Part shown: one piece after another, positions 1 to 28,565 of the stretch | Layout: each line of letters begins with the position of its first letter | How positions within the stretch are numbered: the stretch's first letter is position 1 | Assembly: GCA_018340805.1 (NCBI GenBank) | Contig: JACMZG010000008.1 | Location: forward strand, 31,339,775 to 31,403,774 | Origin: Microvelia longipes | Taxonomy: Eukaryota; Arthropoda; Insecta; Hemiptera; Veliidae | Length of the DNA: 64,000 nucleotides | Reading direction: 5' to 3' | Position numbers and translations under genes: made by a program | Notes under the pieces: model-generated | The model's database searches: none | Seen by the model: only the letters and a program-made list of their open reading frames with translations | What the model was told of the DNA's origin: nothing

Positions 1-46
1 TTTCTACTGTATTAAAAATGCTGATTGTCTAAATTTATGCTTATAG

Positions 47-16287
<16,241 letters not shown>

Positions 16288-18300
16288 CTTGCAGCATCCA
16301 GTAGCTATCGAAAGTATTATTAATTCTTTCAAATACTTGATGTTTTGTTATTTGAGCCTGTGGTATGTTAACTAATTGAAATAGGTTTATTTTTACTCTT
16401 CTTAATGCCTCACTACTTCCTTCATTATATTTCTCTTGGTTACAAAAAACATTTCTTTAGTGTACACAGGACATATTCTAACATTTTTCCAATGGGGAAA
16501 CATTTTGGAACTTGAGTACTTAAGAAAATTGTAAGAAAATGTGTTCTTATTGGCTCTGTACACATTAACTCTTTTATACCTTTATTACAATTATTATTTG
16601 TTTTCTCCATTAGAACAAAGATTATAAAACAACTAGAATTATATTTTTATACTTAAGCCGCCAGTCAGAGGAACAGTGGTCCAAGTTAATTTTTTTATTG
16701 TTTATGAGTATTAAGGTATTTAATATCTTAAATTCGGAATGATATAGAGAAATTTGTTGTTCCACTTAACAAAATACCAAGTGTTACAAGTATTGTGACC
16801 TAAGTTATGTCCAAAACTCCTCTTACATCTGGCATGGTAAACCTGTAAAATACACTGTCATTCCCAATAGACAGCTGTAATAAAATCTTGAAGTTGGCTG
16901 CACTGACTGGTGATAAGGGCTATGATAAGGACTTCATTTTCCAAACAGCGCCAAACTGTATAGGGAATAGCTAATTTAAGGAAAAAAGGTTAACAGAAAA
17001 ATGGAATTTGTACTTTGAGTCTAAAAATGGATGTTTTAATGAGGCCCAATTTTAATAAATGTGGTTTGAAATGAAATGTCAATATTTTTAAAAAAAATGC
17101 TTTCGAACATTTTTATTTTAGGTCAAACACAAAACAGTAAATTCTGGAAAGTTAGTAAAAGTGCAGTTATACCATTGTTTTCTGACCGGCTGGTAACTAT
17201 AAACTTATTAGCATTTTAAAATGAAATAACATAGTATTTGTAATTTTACTTATTTGTGGCTTGCTTCCTGTTTTCATTACATCACATCAGTTATGCCATT
17301 ACTTGGATGGGTGGCACTAAAATTCTTTATTAGACATGTGGTATAGGTATTGATATGGTTAAAAACTTAAACTCATGTTTTCATTTTTCTCGTTCATTTT
17401 TTTTAAGTTAACATACCATTGGATAATAGAATTGTATTTTTCAAATATTAACTCCTTGGTCAGTCGTTGACACCAATATTTTTACTATTTATCTATTCTC
17501 TTATCATATCCATATCTTCTTAAAAGATAATCTTAATAGCAAAATAATATGAGTTTTATCTGAAAAAATATTTTTTACAAAACAGCAAACTTATGCCTGG
17601 CTAATTTAGATTTCTAATGTTTCTTGTCCTTCATTTCTATCCATACTTCTCTTTTAAATATTTAGAAAATATAGTATGTTAATATTATCTAATTATTACT
17701 TAATAAAAATTAATTATAAAAAAATTACCGTGATATAGTGCCCTTAGTCTAGTCTCATATGATGTATAATAAATATTTGTACTTAACATAAGATAATTAG
17801 TTATTACATTAGATCAATTTTTTTAGATTTAATTCTGCCTGTTATTGTTTAAGAAACAACAAGAATAATTTGAGACAAGATTGTATATCATGTGTTGCTT
17901 TGCAATTTATTGATATTTTTTTTATTGGTTTAACACTCTTAAATGTGCTACATTATATTATTAAGGGTTTGAAGTTTGTTTTCTATTAAGACTTGGAAAC
18001 AGTTAAACAAAATTTAGCAATGTTCACCAATATTAAAATAAGTAAATTATGAAAAGATGACGTATAAGTTAATACTACCTTACCCTCATATCATATATTA
18101 ATGGGTAAATTAACTTTTTTTAAACAAACCCTTTAGATTTTTTAAAAATATGATTTTTTCATAAATAAGTTTTATATTATTTATTTTAAAATTCAAATTA
18201 GATCTCATTAATTGGACTGATTTTATTAAGCTCAAACTTTGTTTTACCTAATTACAAAAAAGTTACGTTATAGATTTATTTTAACCAATACCTTCTTTAC
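16288..18300. other. CEP164 3' UTR and downstream intergenic sequence
   Basis: No further exon seen. AATAAA at about 17768 is a candidate polyadenylation signal but is 1.5 kb from the stop codon; nothing decides between it and nearer weak signals. Confidence 0.4.
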
Positions 18301-18304
18301 ATAG

Positions 18305-18307
<3 letters not shown>

Positions 18308-18379
<72 letters not shown>
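18308..18379. repeat. (AT)n microsatellite
   Basis: About 36 AT units, then (TG)n, running directly into the second copy of repeat family R2. Confidence 0.97.
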
Positions 18380-18381
<2 letters not shown>

Positions 18382-18389
18382 TGTGTGTG

Positions 18390-18720
18390 TGTGTGTGTAT
18401 ATGTATGAGATTTTTGTTCTTAGTGGTTTCTATGGGATACGATAGCTTGCAAACGCTTTATTGGATCAAAATGACATTTGGTAAAAAAATCGACCTCATT
18501 AATGTCCTAAACCCTATTGTTTATGAAATATGTACTACTATATCATACTACTTCAAAAAGTTGTATGATCAGAGTATGGTATGTTAAACAAATTTAATCA
18601 GGTTTCTTGACTAATATATTTGGAAATTAGCTTATATCACGGCGGCGTTCCTCTTAATATAGGAAACTGATGTAGAACAACTATGTGGTGGCGGAGCGGC
18701 CACAGGGAGGCACAGAAGCG
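18390..18720 (+). repeat. Dispersed repeat family R2, copy 2
   Basis: Same block order as 11145-11430: TATGAGATTTTTGTTCTTAG, CAAACGCTTTATTGGATCAA, AATGACATTTGGTAAAAAAA, AATGTCCTAAACCCT, TTTATGAAATATGTA and TGTGGTGGCGGAGCGGCCAC. Joined on its left to (AT)n/(TG)n. Confidence 0.7.
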
Positions 18721-18855
18721 GCAAACCAGTACATTATTGTAAAATACGTGCATCAAAATGTATGCCACTCATACTATATACAATGTGTACCATTTGGAGT
18801 TGGGTCCTTTTTAATGTGTATGCCTGTTTATGATGATTTAACTCTTCCATATAAA

Positions 18856-18920
18856 GGTGATGTAGAAATTCATACAGTAAGGGTGGGGGGGCACAGTGGT
18901 CCAACTCACTCGGAAATTTT
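18856..18920 (+). repeat. Terminal motif of the repeat pair at 60.17/60.88 kb, single copy
   Basis: GGTGATGTAGAAATTCATAC followed by AGTAAGGGTGGGGGGGCACAGTGGTCCAACTC matches both inverted copies at 60166-60215 and 60810-60877. Confidence 0.7.
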
Positions 18921-19059
18921 AAATTTGATATGCATTTTAAATAATTTTTATACCCCTCTCTATACAAACTGTCTTAGTAGTAGTGCTACAAGTCCATAGC
19001 TCAATCTACTTTGAGAAGTCATCTACTAATATTAGAAATTTATTTTGATTCTTCTCTAA

Positions 19060-19640
19060 TAAATCGACATGTACTCTTAATTTGGGGAACTGATCCAACA
19101 CCTTTAGACACCAATAGACAGAGTTTGGGTGATTTTTAAGAATTTTGCTCCTGAACATTTAAGACGGATTGCTTATAAACTCTAGGAAATAGCACCCTTA
19201 TCAGATAAACTACTATAAACTCTCTAAGTCTCTTTGATAGCACTTGTAGCTAATGCAGGTGTATGACTATAAGATGCTGCAGTGTGAAGAACTAAATCTT
19301 TAGCAACTCTATAGCCACTGTAAGATCAAACTCTTTTTCTTTCTTTTATTCCTAGTCTATTCTTCTTCCCCTATTCTATAATTTTATTCATAGCATTGTC
19401 TATAATCCCCAAAAACAGAATAATGAGCTTCTATCTTAACCTCACATCATCATTTAATTCAAAATTGTCAGTGAAAGACCTTAACCTGTTCATATCTTCT
19501 GAGGCAGATTCATTGACTTCGCGATTTGCTACCCTAAAAGTAACAATATTAACAAACTTAGATTTCTTGGGCTTAAGGTGACCTTGAACTTAAATTAAAA
19601 TGTCTTCACAACACTTCTTCAGGTTTTTTGGGTCTCACCA
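19060..19640 (-). pseudogene. Unidentified decayed coding sequence
   Basis: The minus strand between about 19580 and 19420 reads protein-like for some 50 codons (KSKFVNIVTFRVANREVNES, then DMNRLRSFTDNFELNDDVRL) before a stop. Further broken coding-like pieces continue to about 19060. The family was not recognised. It could be a dead retroelement or viral gene, but nothing visible proves either. Confidence 0.3.
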
Positions 19641-21779
19641 GGTTCTTAATAATAACATAGCGGTGCTTACATTAATATATTTTTTCGGATGCAAGGAAAA
19701 TATCTCTTTATTTATTGACACTATTGACATTGTTGCCACAAAAAATTATTCCAACTGTTCTTAATAAATATCCCAATCACTGTGCAACAGAGTAGGCCCT
19801 AATTTGAAATTTCTTTGACTTCACAATTACCGTGATCTTTGTCCATATTAAATCTCATTTGCTATTGAAATGTAAATAAAAGACTAACACACACACTTTA
19901 TTAATGTATGTATTGAAATCAAAAAGCAATTCAAAAACAATACAACATAAACTTTTGTATATGAGAATAACCAAGTTAAGCCAACCAACAAATTCTGCTA
20001 AGAACTATTTTCTCAAATGTTTTTATTTAATTTCAAAACCATTTTTATTTTTTAGTTTTAAAACTAAAAGACTAATAAATAGATTTTATTTTAACTTGTC
20101 AGTATTATTTTTTAATCTAGTCAATATGTTTATATAAAAAATGTAAGTATTTGATGTATGTATTCAAAATAATTTCTAAGATTTTTTACCTTGCACACAT
20201 TTAATAATGATATGTCAAAGTACCTATTTTAATTTTTTCATTTTCAGCTCTCACTTCATTGAGAGCTTTTCAGCCAGACATTCTTAACCTTTTTGATAAC
20301 TGTATGTTCATTTATATTAATTAAATGTTCTCTTGAAATTCTTGTTCTATTAAATTTGATAAACTGCCATTCAAGGCACAATATTTTCTTTGCAATAATA
20401 TTTTTACTTTTTTTAGAATTTTATAATGATTATGAAAAGTGTGGATCCATGGGTTAAAACAAATAATTGTTATAAATAACATAGTGTCAATCTTTTCCTA
20501 ACCATTTTAGTATTTAATAATAAAAGTAAACAAAGTATTTGTTTTAGATTTAAGCATTAAAAATATTATGTTTTTTATTTATAATGACTACACATATTTA
20601 CTTTTGCACGATTATTTTTTTTTTAATTTTAAGTGCATTGCGTCTTTTATTTCAGTACACTGAGCTGTGTGTTAGTTTAATGCACTGTGTATTTAAATGT
20701 TTATGATAAAATCAACCTCAAGCCTAGTCTGATGGAGATTTATTAATTTATGTGTAACCTCTATTTAACCCATTTGCTTAATCTAATATAAATTTTGTAG
20801 AAGCTATCATTTTTACTTATGATAGTCTTGTAAAAATAAATAAAAAATATCGTTAAACCTATTACGAAAAATTTTATTAAAAACTGTTAGATTATTTTTC
20901 TTAAGTCTTCTAAATATTTAATTATTAAAATTTTAATAAAATATAATGCATTCTAGTCTAAATAATTTTAAAACAAATGCCAAAAATGTATTATTAGCAA
21001 TAATTTCTTAGTAATATTGTGTCAATATACCATACTTTTTAGTTTGTAATTAATAGATTATGGTTGATATTTCTTAGTCATGTTTAGATTATTTATAAAA
21101 TTTGTAATGATAGTAATTTTAACCCATTCAGGACCAATTTTGAGTATTCTAGGCAGAGTATTCTCCCCTCCACAGTCATGTAAAAATATGATGCACGCAC
21201 TCAAATTTATATATTACTTTAAGATATTGTAAAAAAGGAGAGTTTATGAGAAACCCGGGCCAGGGGAGTTGGCAATCTGATCTGACTCACTCTACTACCC
21301 TAAACTCTCTTGTTCCTCTAAGGGTTAAAAATATTTTCCTTTAGTAGAAAATTGTTATGTGGTATATTGATTTGTTTATTTAGAAACAACTTGATATTTA
21401 TAGATATTCTGTGATTGTTTATTCATCTTTTATAACACTTAATTTATTTTCATACTTTTTAAAAGTGCTCTATGAATCAATAAGTAAAGTTTTGAAACAA
21501 TAAGGCAAAGACATCTTCCTAACATTCTCCTTGTTTCTTAAGGAGAATGTTAGGAAAATGTCTTTGAATATGGGCCTAAATCTTACTTTTGGAAAGCAAT
21601 TGTACAACTTGATAAACATAGAATTGTGAAATGTTGTAGCTAATACATTCCACACCCTGCCTGTTAGATTTAATCTTCAAATTATGGGAAAGCTAGTCTA
21701 GGGTGCTACCTAAATTAGTTAAATTAGGAAGAATTGAAGAATTCTTCAGGAAGAATTGAAGGTGAAGAAATTTCTCACT
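19641..21779. other. AT-rich intergenic sequence
   Basis: No gene or clear repeat seen, apart from a GC-richer patch at 21130-21330. A short inverted repeat (AACATTCTCCTTGTTTCTTA with its complement) lies at 21519-21556. Confidence 0.35.
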
Positions 21780-22425
21780 TAGAACAAACCATTTTGAAAT
21801 TACCGCTCTTTTGATCCGTAAACACGTCTACAACCTCTAAACTATTAAGTCAAGTTTTAAAGTTACAATTACACATATAGCTGTATTTAGACTACTTTTC
21901 TTTCTACTTTCTACACACATTGCTTTTCTATGGTCTTTCCTTCCGTTTTTTAAATACTTATTACAAATATTTTTTTACTTTACTTCTAAAATCGACGTGT
22001 TTTATTTATTCTAATTAATATAAAAAATCAAAAATGGATGAGGTAATTGTTGGGAGTGTTATTTTCCTATATTTAGTATGTCTCAGACGTAGAACCTCAT
22101 CCATTTCAAAAACTATATAATTCTATATATTCTATATAATTGAAAAAAAAAAAAATATATATTATAAAAAAATAACAACAACAACAATCACATATTCAAA
22201 CATCAAACAATCAAAACAATCACATCACATCGTTGTAAAAAATCTTGTAATCATTCAACAAACAGATAACGTTATACATTCTTCTTTAAGAAACTTGTAA
22301 AAAAAACCATTTCTATGTTTATTTAGGTCAAAAGAGCGGGAAAAATAATTATTTAAGAAGAAAAAGAGATTTTGAAAAAATTCTTCACTTTTCCTACTTA
22401 ACTTAAGGTTGTAGACGGGCCTTTA
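21780..22425. repeat. Loose inverted repeat with an inner small inverted repeat
   Basis: CCGCTCTTTTGATCC...GTCTACAACCT at 21800-21835 is mirrored by AGGTTGTAGACG...GGTCAAAAGAGCGGG at 22325-22420. Inside, AAATGGATGAGGT (22031) pairs with ACCTCATCCATTT (22094). It may be a MITE-like element; no transposase. Confidence 0.45.
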
Positions 22426-25177
22426 CTCTGTTAATAGGTAAACAACTTTAATTAACACTTAAATAATAGTGGAGGCAACCCACTTGAGGTTTTCCCGCAG
22501 GGTGAATACCCTTATGGGCCGAAAACTTCTAAGAAGACATTTTATTTTATTAATAGATAAACATCTTTTATTGTAAAATTTCATAATAAGGTGTTCCAGA
22601 GGAAAAAATTTTATTCTACAAGTTTAATAAAAAACACAATATATTGCAACTCCTTTGGGTCATCTTCTAGCAAAATTATCGTTAAAGCATTAATAAAAAC
22701 AAATTTAGTTGGTAAACAACCATCTATAAATTTATTTTTATTTATGTTTATCTCTAAATTTAATTAAATTTGAAGATGGCCCAAAGGGGTCATCTTCAGG
22801 CCAGGAAATAAATTGAATTCAGGCAGGAAATATATTGAATTTTTATTAAATTTATAGAATAAAAGTCACTCCCTTGTAAAACAACTTATATGGATAAATT
22901 CTAAAAAAAAGTGTTTTAAAATAAACTATTGTTTATTGTGTTTTTTTTCTTTTTAATTTCAAACCATTTTTAATTCTTCTTCAGTAAAAAAGTAGAGAGT
23001 AGCAATAATCTAGAAAATGTAGAAAAACAATGCCAAATGTACAACTACAATAGCCATTCATAACAAATCATTATTCTTTGTGTATACTCTTTAGAAATGT
23101 TCATTTTTGTACGTAACACATGCATGTTTTAATGAAACAAGAAAGCCTTACCTATCCAGATAATTTAATTATTTTTGCTTTAAATGTTGCACGTTTTTTA
23201 TATTTGACGATCTCACTTTTTATTCACTGGCTGTGATGAATTTGATTCTAGTCAAGTTAGTTCTTGTACAGTACAAAATCCATGTGTTTGTTCACTAAGT
23301 CAATTGATGCACATTGGTCAGTGTGATTCTTAAATATTGTTCTCAATTTATACTTTTGTTGTTTTTTTAAAGATTTTTTTTAATATAGCATTTAAAAAAT
23401 GTTAATACTGGTTGTTTTATTACCTACCACTATTATATCAGGTGTAGTTATTGTACCTTTAAGTGTATTGATGCAGTTTGAGCAGTGCGACTTAAATAAT
23501 GTGAAACATTATGAATCTCAAGATTAAAGTGAGTTTTATTGAAGATCCCTACATCCCTAGGAAGCGAAACGTCGGATTCTTCATCTACATTTACGCAGTC
23601 ACCACTGGAAGACCTGAATCTTCATGACAATATCCGTGGAAGCCTACGCAGTTTATTGTGAATTTTATTGTTATATGTTAAACAAAAGTTATGCATATTA
23701 GCATAAGTGGATTGATTTCTTTCTTCTTCCTGATTCCAAGCACACACATGTATATATATTTAATTTTTAGTTCTGGTAGATTGTCATAGTTTTACATACC
23801 ACAATTATTAACCATAGCTGTTTTTGACTTCATGCATAATTCCAAGGGGGTTTTAACTGATCCTCTGTTCTTATTTTAATTTCTTAAAGGAGTAGGTAAT
23901 AATTAACATCGGGAATGGAGTACCTTTGAATTTTCCTTCACCTTATCAAAGTCACTTCACTCAATTCCAACTTACTTTGCTTATTCTCAGGGTATGAAAA
24001 ACATTTAATTTATTACATCTTCAGTCTTGCTTTGCTCATCCTTGAGAAATAAAGGTCAGTTAATCCCAGGTGTTACTTATCTACCTACTGATCTTGTCAG
24101 TGATCCTTACAAAAAGTGATACAAAAAAGTTGATATACTAGCGGTATTAAAATGAAGCTTTGTGTGCAAGTGTATTACACAATGAAATACACTAATGACA
24201 AATTTCAACTCAATTGGTTATTTTTTTATTTTTCTATTAAAAACATTAATGTAGATTGATTAAAATTAAACTAATGCTAATTGAGATGAACATTGGCAAA
24301 TTTGTTGATCATAAATAGTTCAACATGCAAGCAACTTACATCAACAAATTATTTAATTTTTTAAATGCCAGTCAATATTGGAAGCAGCAATGACCTAAAA
24401 GTTGATTTTAGTACCAAGTTAAACTCCTAAGCATTAACAAAGTGGGAGCTACATTGAAACAGACACTCAACTTGGTAAAATCATCTGAAACGATAATTCA
24501 AATCCTGGAATCAGATTTTTAGCAATACTTTCTAACACATCTTTACATAAAGAGAAAAATTAAAAATTCCAATATTTACCACCCCTTATTGGTAAATGTC
24601 TACATTTACCAATTACGCTATGGTAAAAGTTAAAAAATAATGGATATAATGAATACAATGTTAATTTCGATTTAACATTTTGCTAAATTAACTTTTATGA
24701 ATATATACACTATTGAGGCAAGACTTATCTGTAATTGTTGGTGAACTGACTTGAAACATAACATTGATGCAACTTCATCATTTAGCACTGGTATGTGGTC
24801 AGGGTATATAACAAAAGGCGATTATGCAATATAACAATAACTGCAATAACTTAGAATGACAATTTAAAACAGTTCCATAAGTGAGTCTTTTCATTGATAC
24901 AAAAGACCACTAATACACTAACCTTGCACTAGAGGACCACTTTCATGTAAGCTATTCACTGAACAATGACGCTAATCTATCCTGCTTGTTAAATTATTGA
25001 AATATCAATCATTCAAATCAGAAGGATAGAAAGAAATAGGTGTGATGTAAATGAAGAATAGGTAATAAAAGGTAAAAAAGACCACTTCATTCATAAAATT
25101 AAGGATTCCAATAAATAAATAAAATATCCATGTAATTAAAAAAACAAAATATTTATATTAGTCATACACAATAAAAT
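22426..25177. other. Intergenic sequence between CEP164-like and RpS19 genes
   Basis: AT-rich, with no exon visible. Contains one decayed copy of the hammerhead-bearing repeat (23541-23658). The stretch at about 22470-22500 weakly resembles the 3' part of the 43032 SINE (cccgcagggt). Confidence 0.4.
23541..23658 (+). repeat. Decayed copy of the hammerhead-bearing repeat
   Basis: Matches 61215-61338 closely (GAAGCGAAACGTCGGATTCT, CACTGGAAGACCTGAATCTT, GGAAGCCTACGCAGTTTATT). It lacks about 18 bases that in the intact copy hold most of the CTGAAGA core and one side of stem II, so no ribozyme can form. Confidence 0.85.
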
Positions 25178-26445
25178 CTATTTCGCAGGCTCAACAGGAG
25201 CGGCAGCGGGACGTGCAGTTATGCCTTGAGAGCTGGCTGCAAGCACTAAATTCTTTTCTTTTTGAATATGAATAACTTGGGCAGCTATTCTATCGATATC
25301 CCTCTGTCCTTGCACTGTGAGTTTTCTGCCACCATCTGGGTGAGGTTCAATAAGTTTTAAAGCTTCAAGACTTTGCAGAGCTTTTCTAGCTACGCCACCT
25401 GAGCTTCTACAGAAATGTGCAGGGCATACACCATTGCGCTTACGAGCTATAACACAAAGTAAGCAATATAAATAAGGCACAAACTTAATAATTCATTAAT
25501 TAAAAAATATTTCAGTGATATTCCAATATGAATATGTTCAATAGCTCTATTGAGCTATTGAAGTGATCAATTTAAAAAAAAAATAGCACAAAACAGCTTT
25601 TCACATAACATAATCATTTTTCATAAAATGATTATTTTTTAAATTTTATGATCCATTTTGAAAGAGACATGTACATGTCGGAGATATTGAAGTGAAACTT
25701 GGTACTCTTGATCCAATAATTTTAGAGTCTCTGTGAACTTGTTAATGCAGGTTTAAGAACCTCATACTTCATTTTCCAGACTGTAAAACTAGATTTGGAG
25801 GTTAATTTTTGTACCAATTTCACTAATATAATAAAATATGCTGAGGGCTATGACATGTGTGACTTTAGTATGTCTGCCGAGAAATAGCATGATAGAAACC
25901 TCTCAATATATTTTTCTTAACACTAGCAGCAAATAATTCAGATAGGAACTCCTCAGATAAGCAAAAATAACAATTCAAAAATAAACATTATGTACCTCCA
26001 AAAATTTTGGTGACAGCTCCTACTCCGACTGGCGATCTCATGTAGATATGCCTGACAAGAGCAGCACATCTAGTGTAGTACCAGTCTTGGTCATAAGGTG
26101 CAAGCTCATTAAATTTGCCATTCTTAGCAATATCAACCCATTCTGGTACCTTCAGTTTACCACTCCTACAAAAAATAAGCATACAATAGATAAAAAAACA
26201 CCAGAGTTGATCAGTTAAATAAAATATTACAGTGGCTAAAATAAAACTTTTGATAATGAATTTAAATTAATGCATTTATGTGCTACAAAAATTATTATTT
26301 TGTAATAATATTAATTTTTTATGTTTAGTAGGTAATGTGATAAATGAAGTTGAAATATAAACACTTACTTCTTGAGAAATTTGGCAAATTCAACAACAAA
26401 CTTGTGCTGATCAATATCTTTAAGTGTAACTGATGATGTGCATTA
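25178..26445 (-). CDS. RpS19: 40S ribosomal protein S19 (eS19), start codon out of frame
   Basis: Coding exons on the minus strand: 26445-26369, 26165-25996, 25446-25178 (stop TAG 25180-25178). The product is about 170 residues and is a textbook eS19: [62 protein letters not shown]. It has a roughly 20-residue Ala/Pro-rich C-terminal tail beyond the human length. eS19 binds 18S rRNA in the 40S head and is needed for pre-rRNA maturation. Splice phases agree. The exon 2/3 junction codon reads GCT (Ala), where many eS19 proteins have Gly. Oddity: the only nearby ATG (26443-26441) is in the wrong frame for the [12 protein letters not shown] reading, and an in-frame TAA directly follows the acceptor. 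Removing one base (26440) would give M-T-S-S-V-T. Either the assembly has an indel here or the real start lies in an upstream exon joined at a different acceptor. The gene is convergent with the CEP164-like gene and divergent from ACP7. Confidence 0.92.
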
Positions 26446-27437
26446 CTGAAAACAAACAATTTTGAAATACTTTATGAACCTATAAGTTTTAGTCACTATA
26501 ACCATGACTACTATAAGGAATATATTATTTAAATTACCTAATTTTAATTTTATAAGTTATGCTACCGCTATATTATAATTCAAAGAAACAAATTAAATTA
26601 TATTTCGTAAGGTATGCATTTGCACACACATTTGACAGAGTGATAATTAATGAATACAAGAGGTACGCAAGTGCATAGAAGTTATGCTCGATGGTGTGTG
26701 TTTTGTTTGTCCCAGTGTTTTGCGAGAGTGTGAGGATTTATCTTCTACTTTTATCCCCTCAAATAGTTTATATCATTAACGTTTAAACAATTGGTATAGG
26801 CCATTGACATAGATACACAAGACCACACAGATCTGGACCAAAATATGAAGACAGGTTTGCCTAAAAAACTAATTCACAATGTGGATCTTCTATGCAATAC
26901 GCAGCTGTAGGTTCGTTTGAATTGTTAGTTTAGCACTGTACTATAATTTATAATAAAAATAAATATTATAGCACGTTACTTTTTATAATACATTAAAATT
27001 ATAAACCGGAATAGCATACGGGCCAGAGTAAATAACTGTCCAAATTAAGAAAGTTTAGTATAGCGCATAAACAGTTTATCGAAGATCAGACAATTAACAA
27101 ATAAAAGAATATATACTAGAAATATATAAGAAAACGAAATAGAATGCATAAATTTAGGCTAGAAATAAGGTACATTGAGAACTGTCACGTGTTCGCTAGC
27201 TTTAACAGAATCGCAGAAAAAACGTTTCCTTCAAAATTAAACAAACTAAATACAACTTATAAGAAAATACCTTAAATTAGATGATTTTTAATAGAAGAAA
27301 CTTGATGAAATACTATGAAAAATCTTTAAAATAAACTAAAAGACAAGGAAAAATAGAGGTTGAACACGACGTGCCTACAACAAAAGAAGTTTTTAAGCTA
27401 CTTTCCAAAATTAACTCAATTCAAAAAGCAGTGTTAC
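26446..27437 (-). other. Putative first intron of RpS19
   Basis: AT-rich, with no coding signal. At 26690-26760 it contains a block (CCCAGTGTTTTGCGAGAG) that also occurs in the 5' part of the 5S-module repeats at 10.53 and 32.62 kb, so a fragment of that family sits here. Confidence 0.35.
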
Positions 27438-27500
27438 CTTAAAAGAGAAACATTGCTGCCAACAACGTATATGCTATATTACGGCAGTCATTTTTCGAAA
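27438..27500 (-). promoter_or_regulatory. Probable RpS19 noncoding first exon and TOP-like promoter region
   Basis: On the minus strand a pyrimidine run TTTCTCTTTTAAG is followed at once by a good donor, GTAACA (27437 downward). A 5' TOP tract inside a short noncoding exon is usual for ribosomal protein genes, and the first coding exon of RpS19 lies 1 kb downstream. No TATA box is evident. The exact start site is not visible, so the upper boundary is approximate. Confidence 0.4.
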
Positions 27501-28087
27501 GCCGTTTTGTTTTTAAATGCTGTCAAGTTAAAATGATAAAAAATTTGAATTTGTTTTTGATGTTTTGATTAATTAATTAATTATTGTTTTAATGACCATT
27601 AAGCCAATGAGGTGGTACAATGTACAACAATAAACGTAAGTTTTCAAGACATGGATATTTTGATAATTATCTATTATTATATCAACTAGAACCTTATTCT
27701 GTTTTTAAAACTGTCCAAAAATCGATAAACTGTTTTATTTTATAAAAACTCTTTAAGCTTAAAATGAGTTATGACCACATGAACAAATAGTGACACTAGT
27801 TAGAAAAGAGTTTTTCTAACAATATGATCTTATAAGTTTATAATAATATTAGTAATAATTTTAAGTTTTATTCTAAAGTTATTATCTTCTCTCCTGCAAA
27901 GTTGTCATTATTTATTAGATTATTAATTATTTCTGTAATGATTTATATTGAAGTATTCTGAATTTGAATTATAATTAATTAATTGTGGTACCTAAATGTA
28001 TGCTTTTTTTTTAAAAAATGGAAAAAAATTGTATATTGTTGTAATAGTATATTGGTTTTAGGGAAATGACGCCTTTTGTATGCATGT

Positions 28088-28450
28088 ACACAGTGGCATA
28101 TCTATGGGACCACAATGCAGGGGGCCCCCAAAAAGATATAGTATAAAAAAGTAAACCTACCAATAAAGTGGGTCCATGCCAGTAGAGATTAGTATAGTCT
28201 GTCACGGGGATTAAGATCATCTAGTCACGGGGCCCCTTGTTTGAGTTTTATACAATCTACCAAAAAATAGGGCCCCGATGATTCTTACTATAGTCTTTCT
28301 CAAGATCATCAAGTTACCCTTATATGAGTATTATCAAGTTGTATAAAACCCTTGTTTGAGTTTTATACAACCTCTTTATCTAATAATAGGGCCCCGTTTA
28401 ATCTTAATGTATCTTAATGTAAGTCTTTCTTAAAACCATCAAGTCCCGAG
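28088..28450 (+). mobile_element. hAT-like terminus followed by degenerate tandem units
   Basis: CAGTGGCATATCTATGGG and GGGGGCCCCC resemble the CAGTGGCGTAGC-type ends of hAT (Tip100-like) elements. Downstream, a unit of roughly 100-125 bp with TTGTTTGAGTTTTATACAA, ATAGGGCCCCG and AGTCTTTCTnAAnAnCATCAAGT repeats about two and a half times. No transposase. Confidence 0.45.
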
Positions 28451-28484
28451 GTGTTGCAATTATAAAATTAATGACTTTTAACTT

Positions 28485-28565
28485 CTGAGGATGAACGAAG
28501 CGAGACCGAAGTAGAGAGGACAAGTGTAGCAAATCTGATGTAGTGAGTAAAAGTTCCAGAGTGCT
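28485..28565 (+). repeat. Tail module of the 5S-containing repeat family
   Basis: CTGAGGATGAACGAAGCGAG, ACCGAAGTAGAGAGGACAAG and CAAATCTGATGTAGTGAG match the tails at 37135-37216 and 41330-41400. Confidence 0.6.

Noticed and set aside
18685..18999. 104-codon ORF on the plus strand
   Set aside because: It runs across two dispersed repeat fragments and has no homology I recognise; chance ORF.
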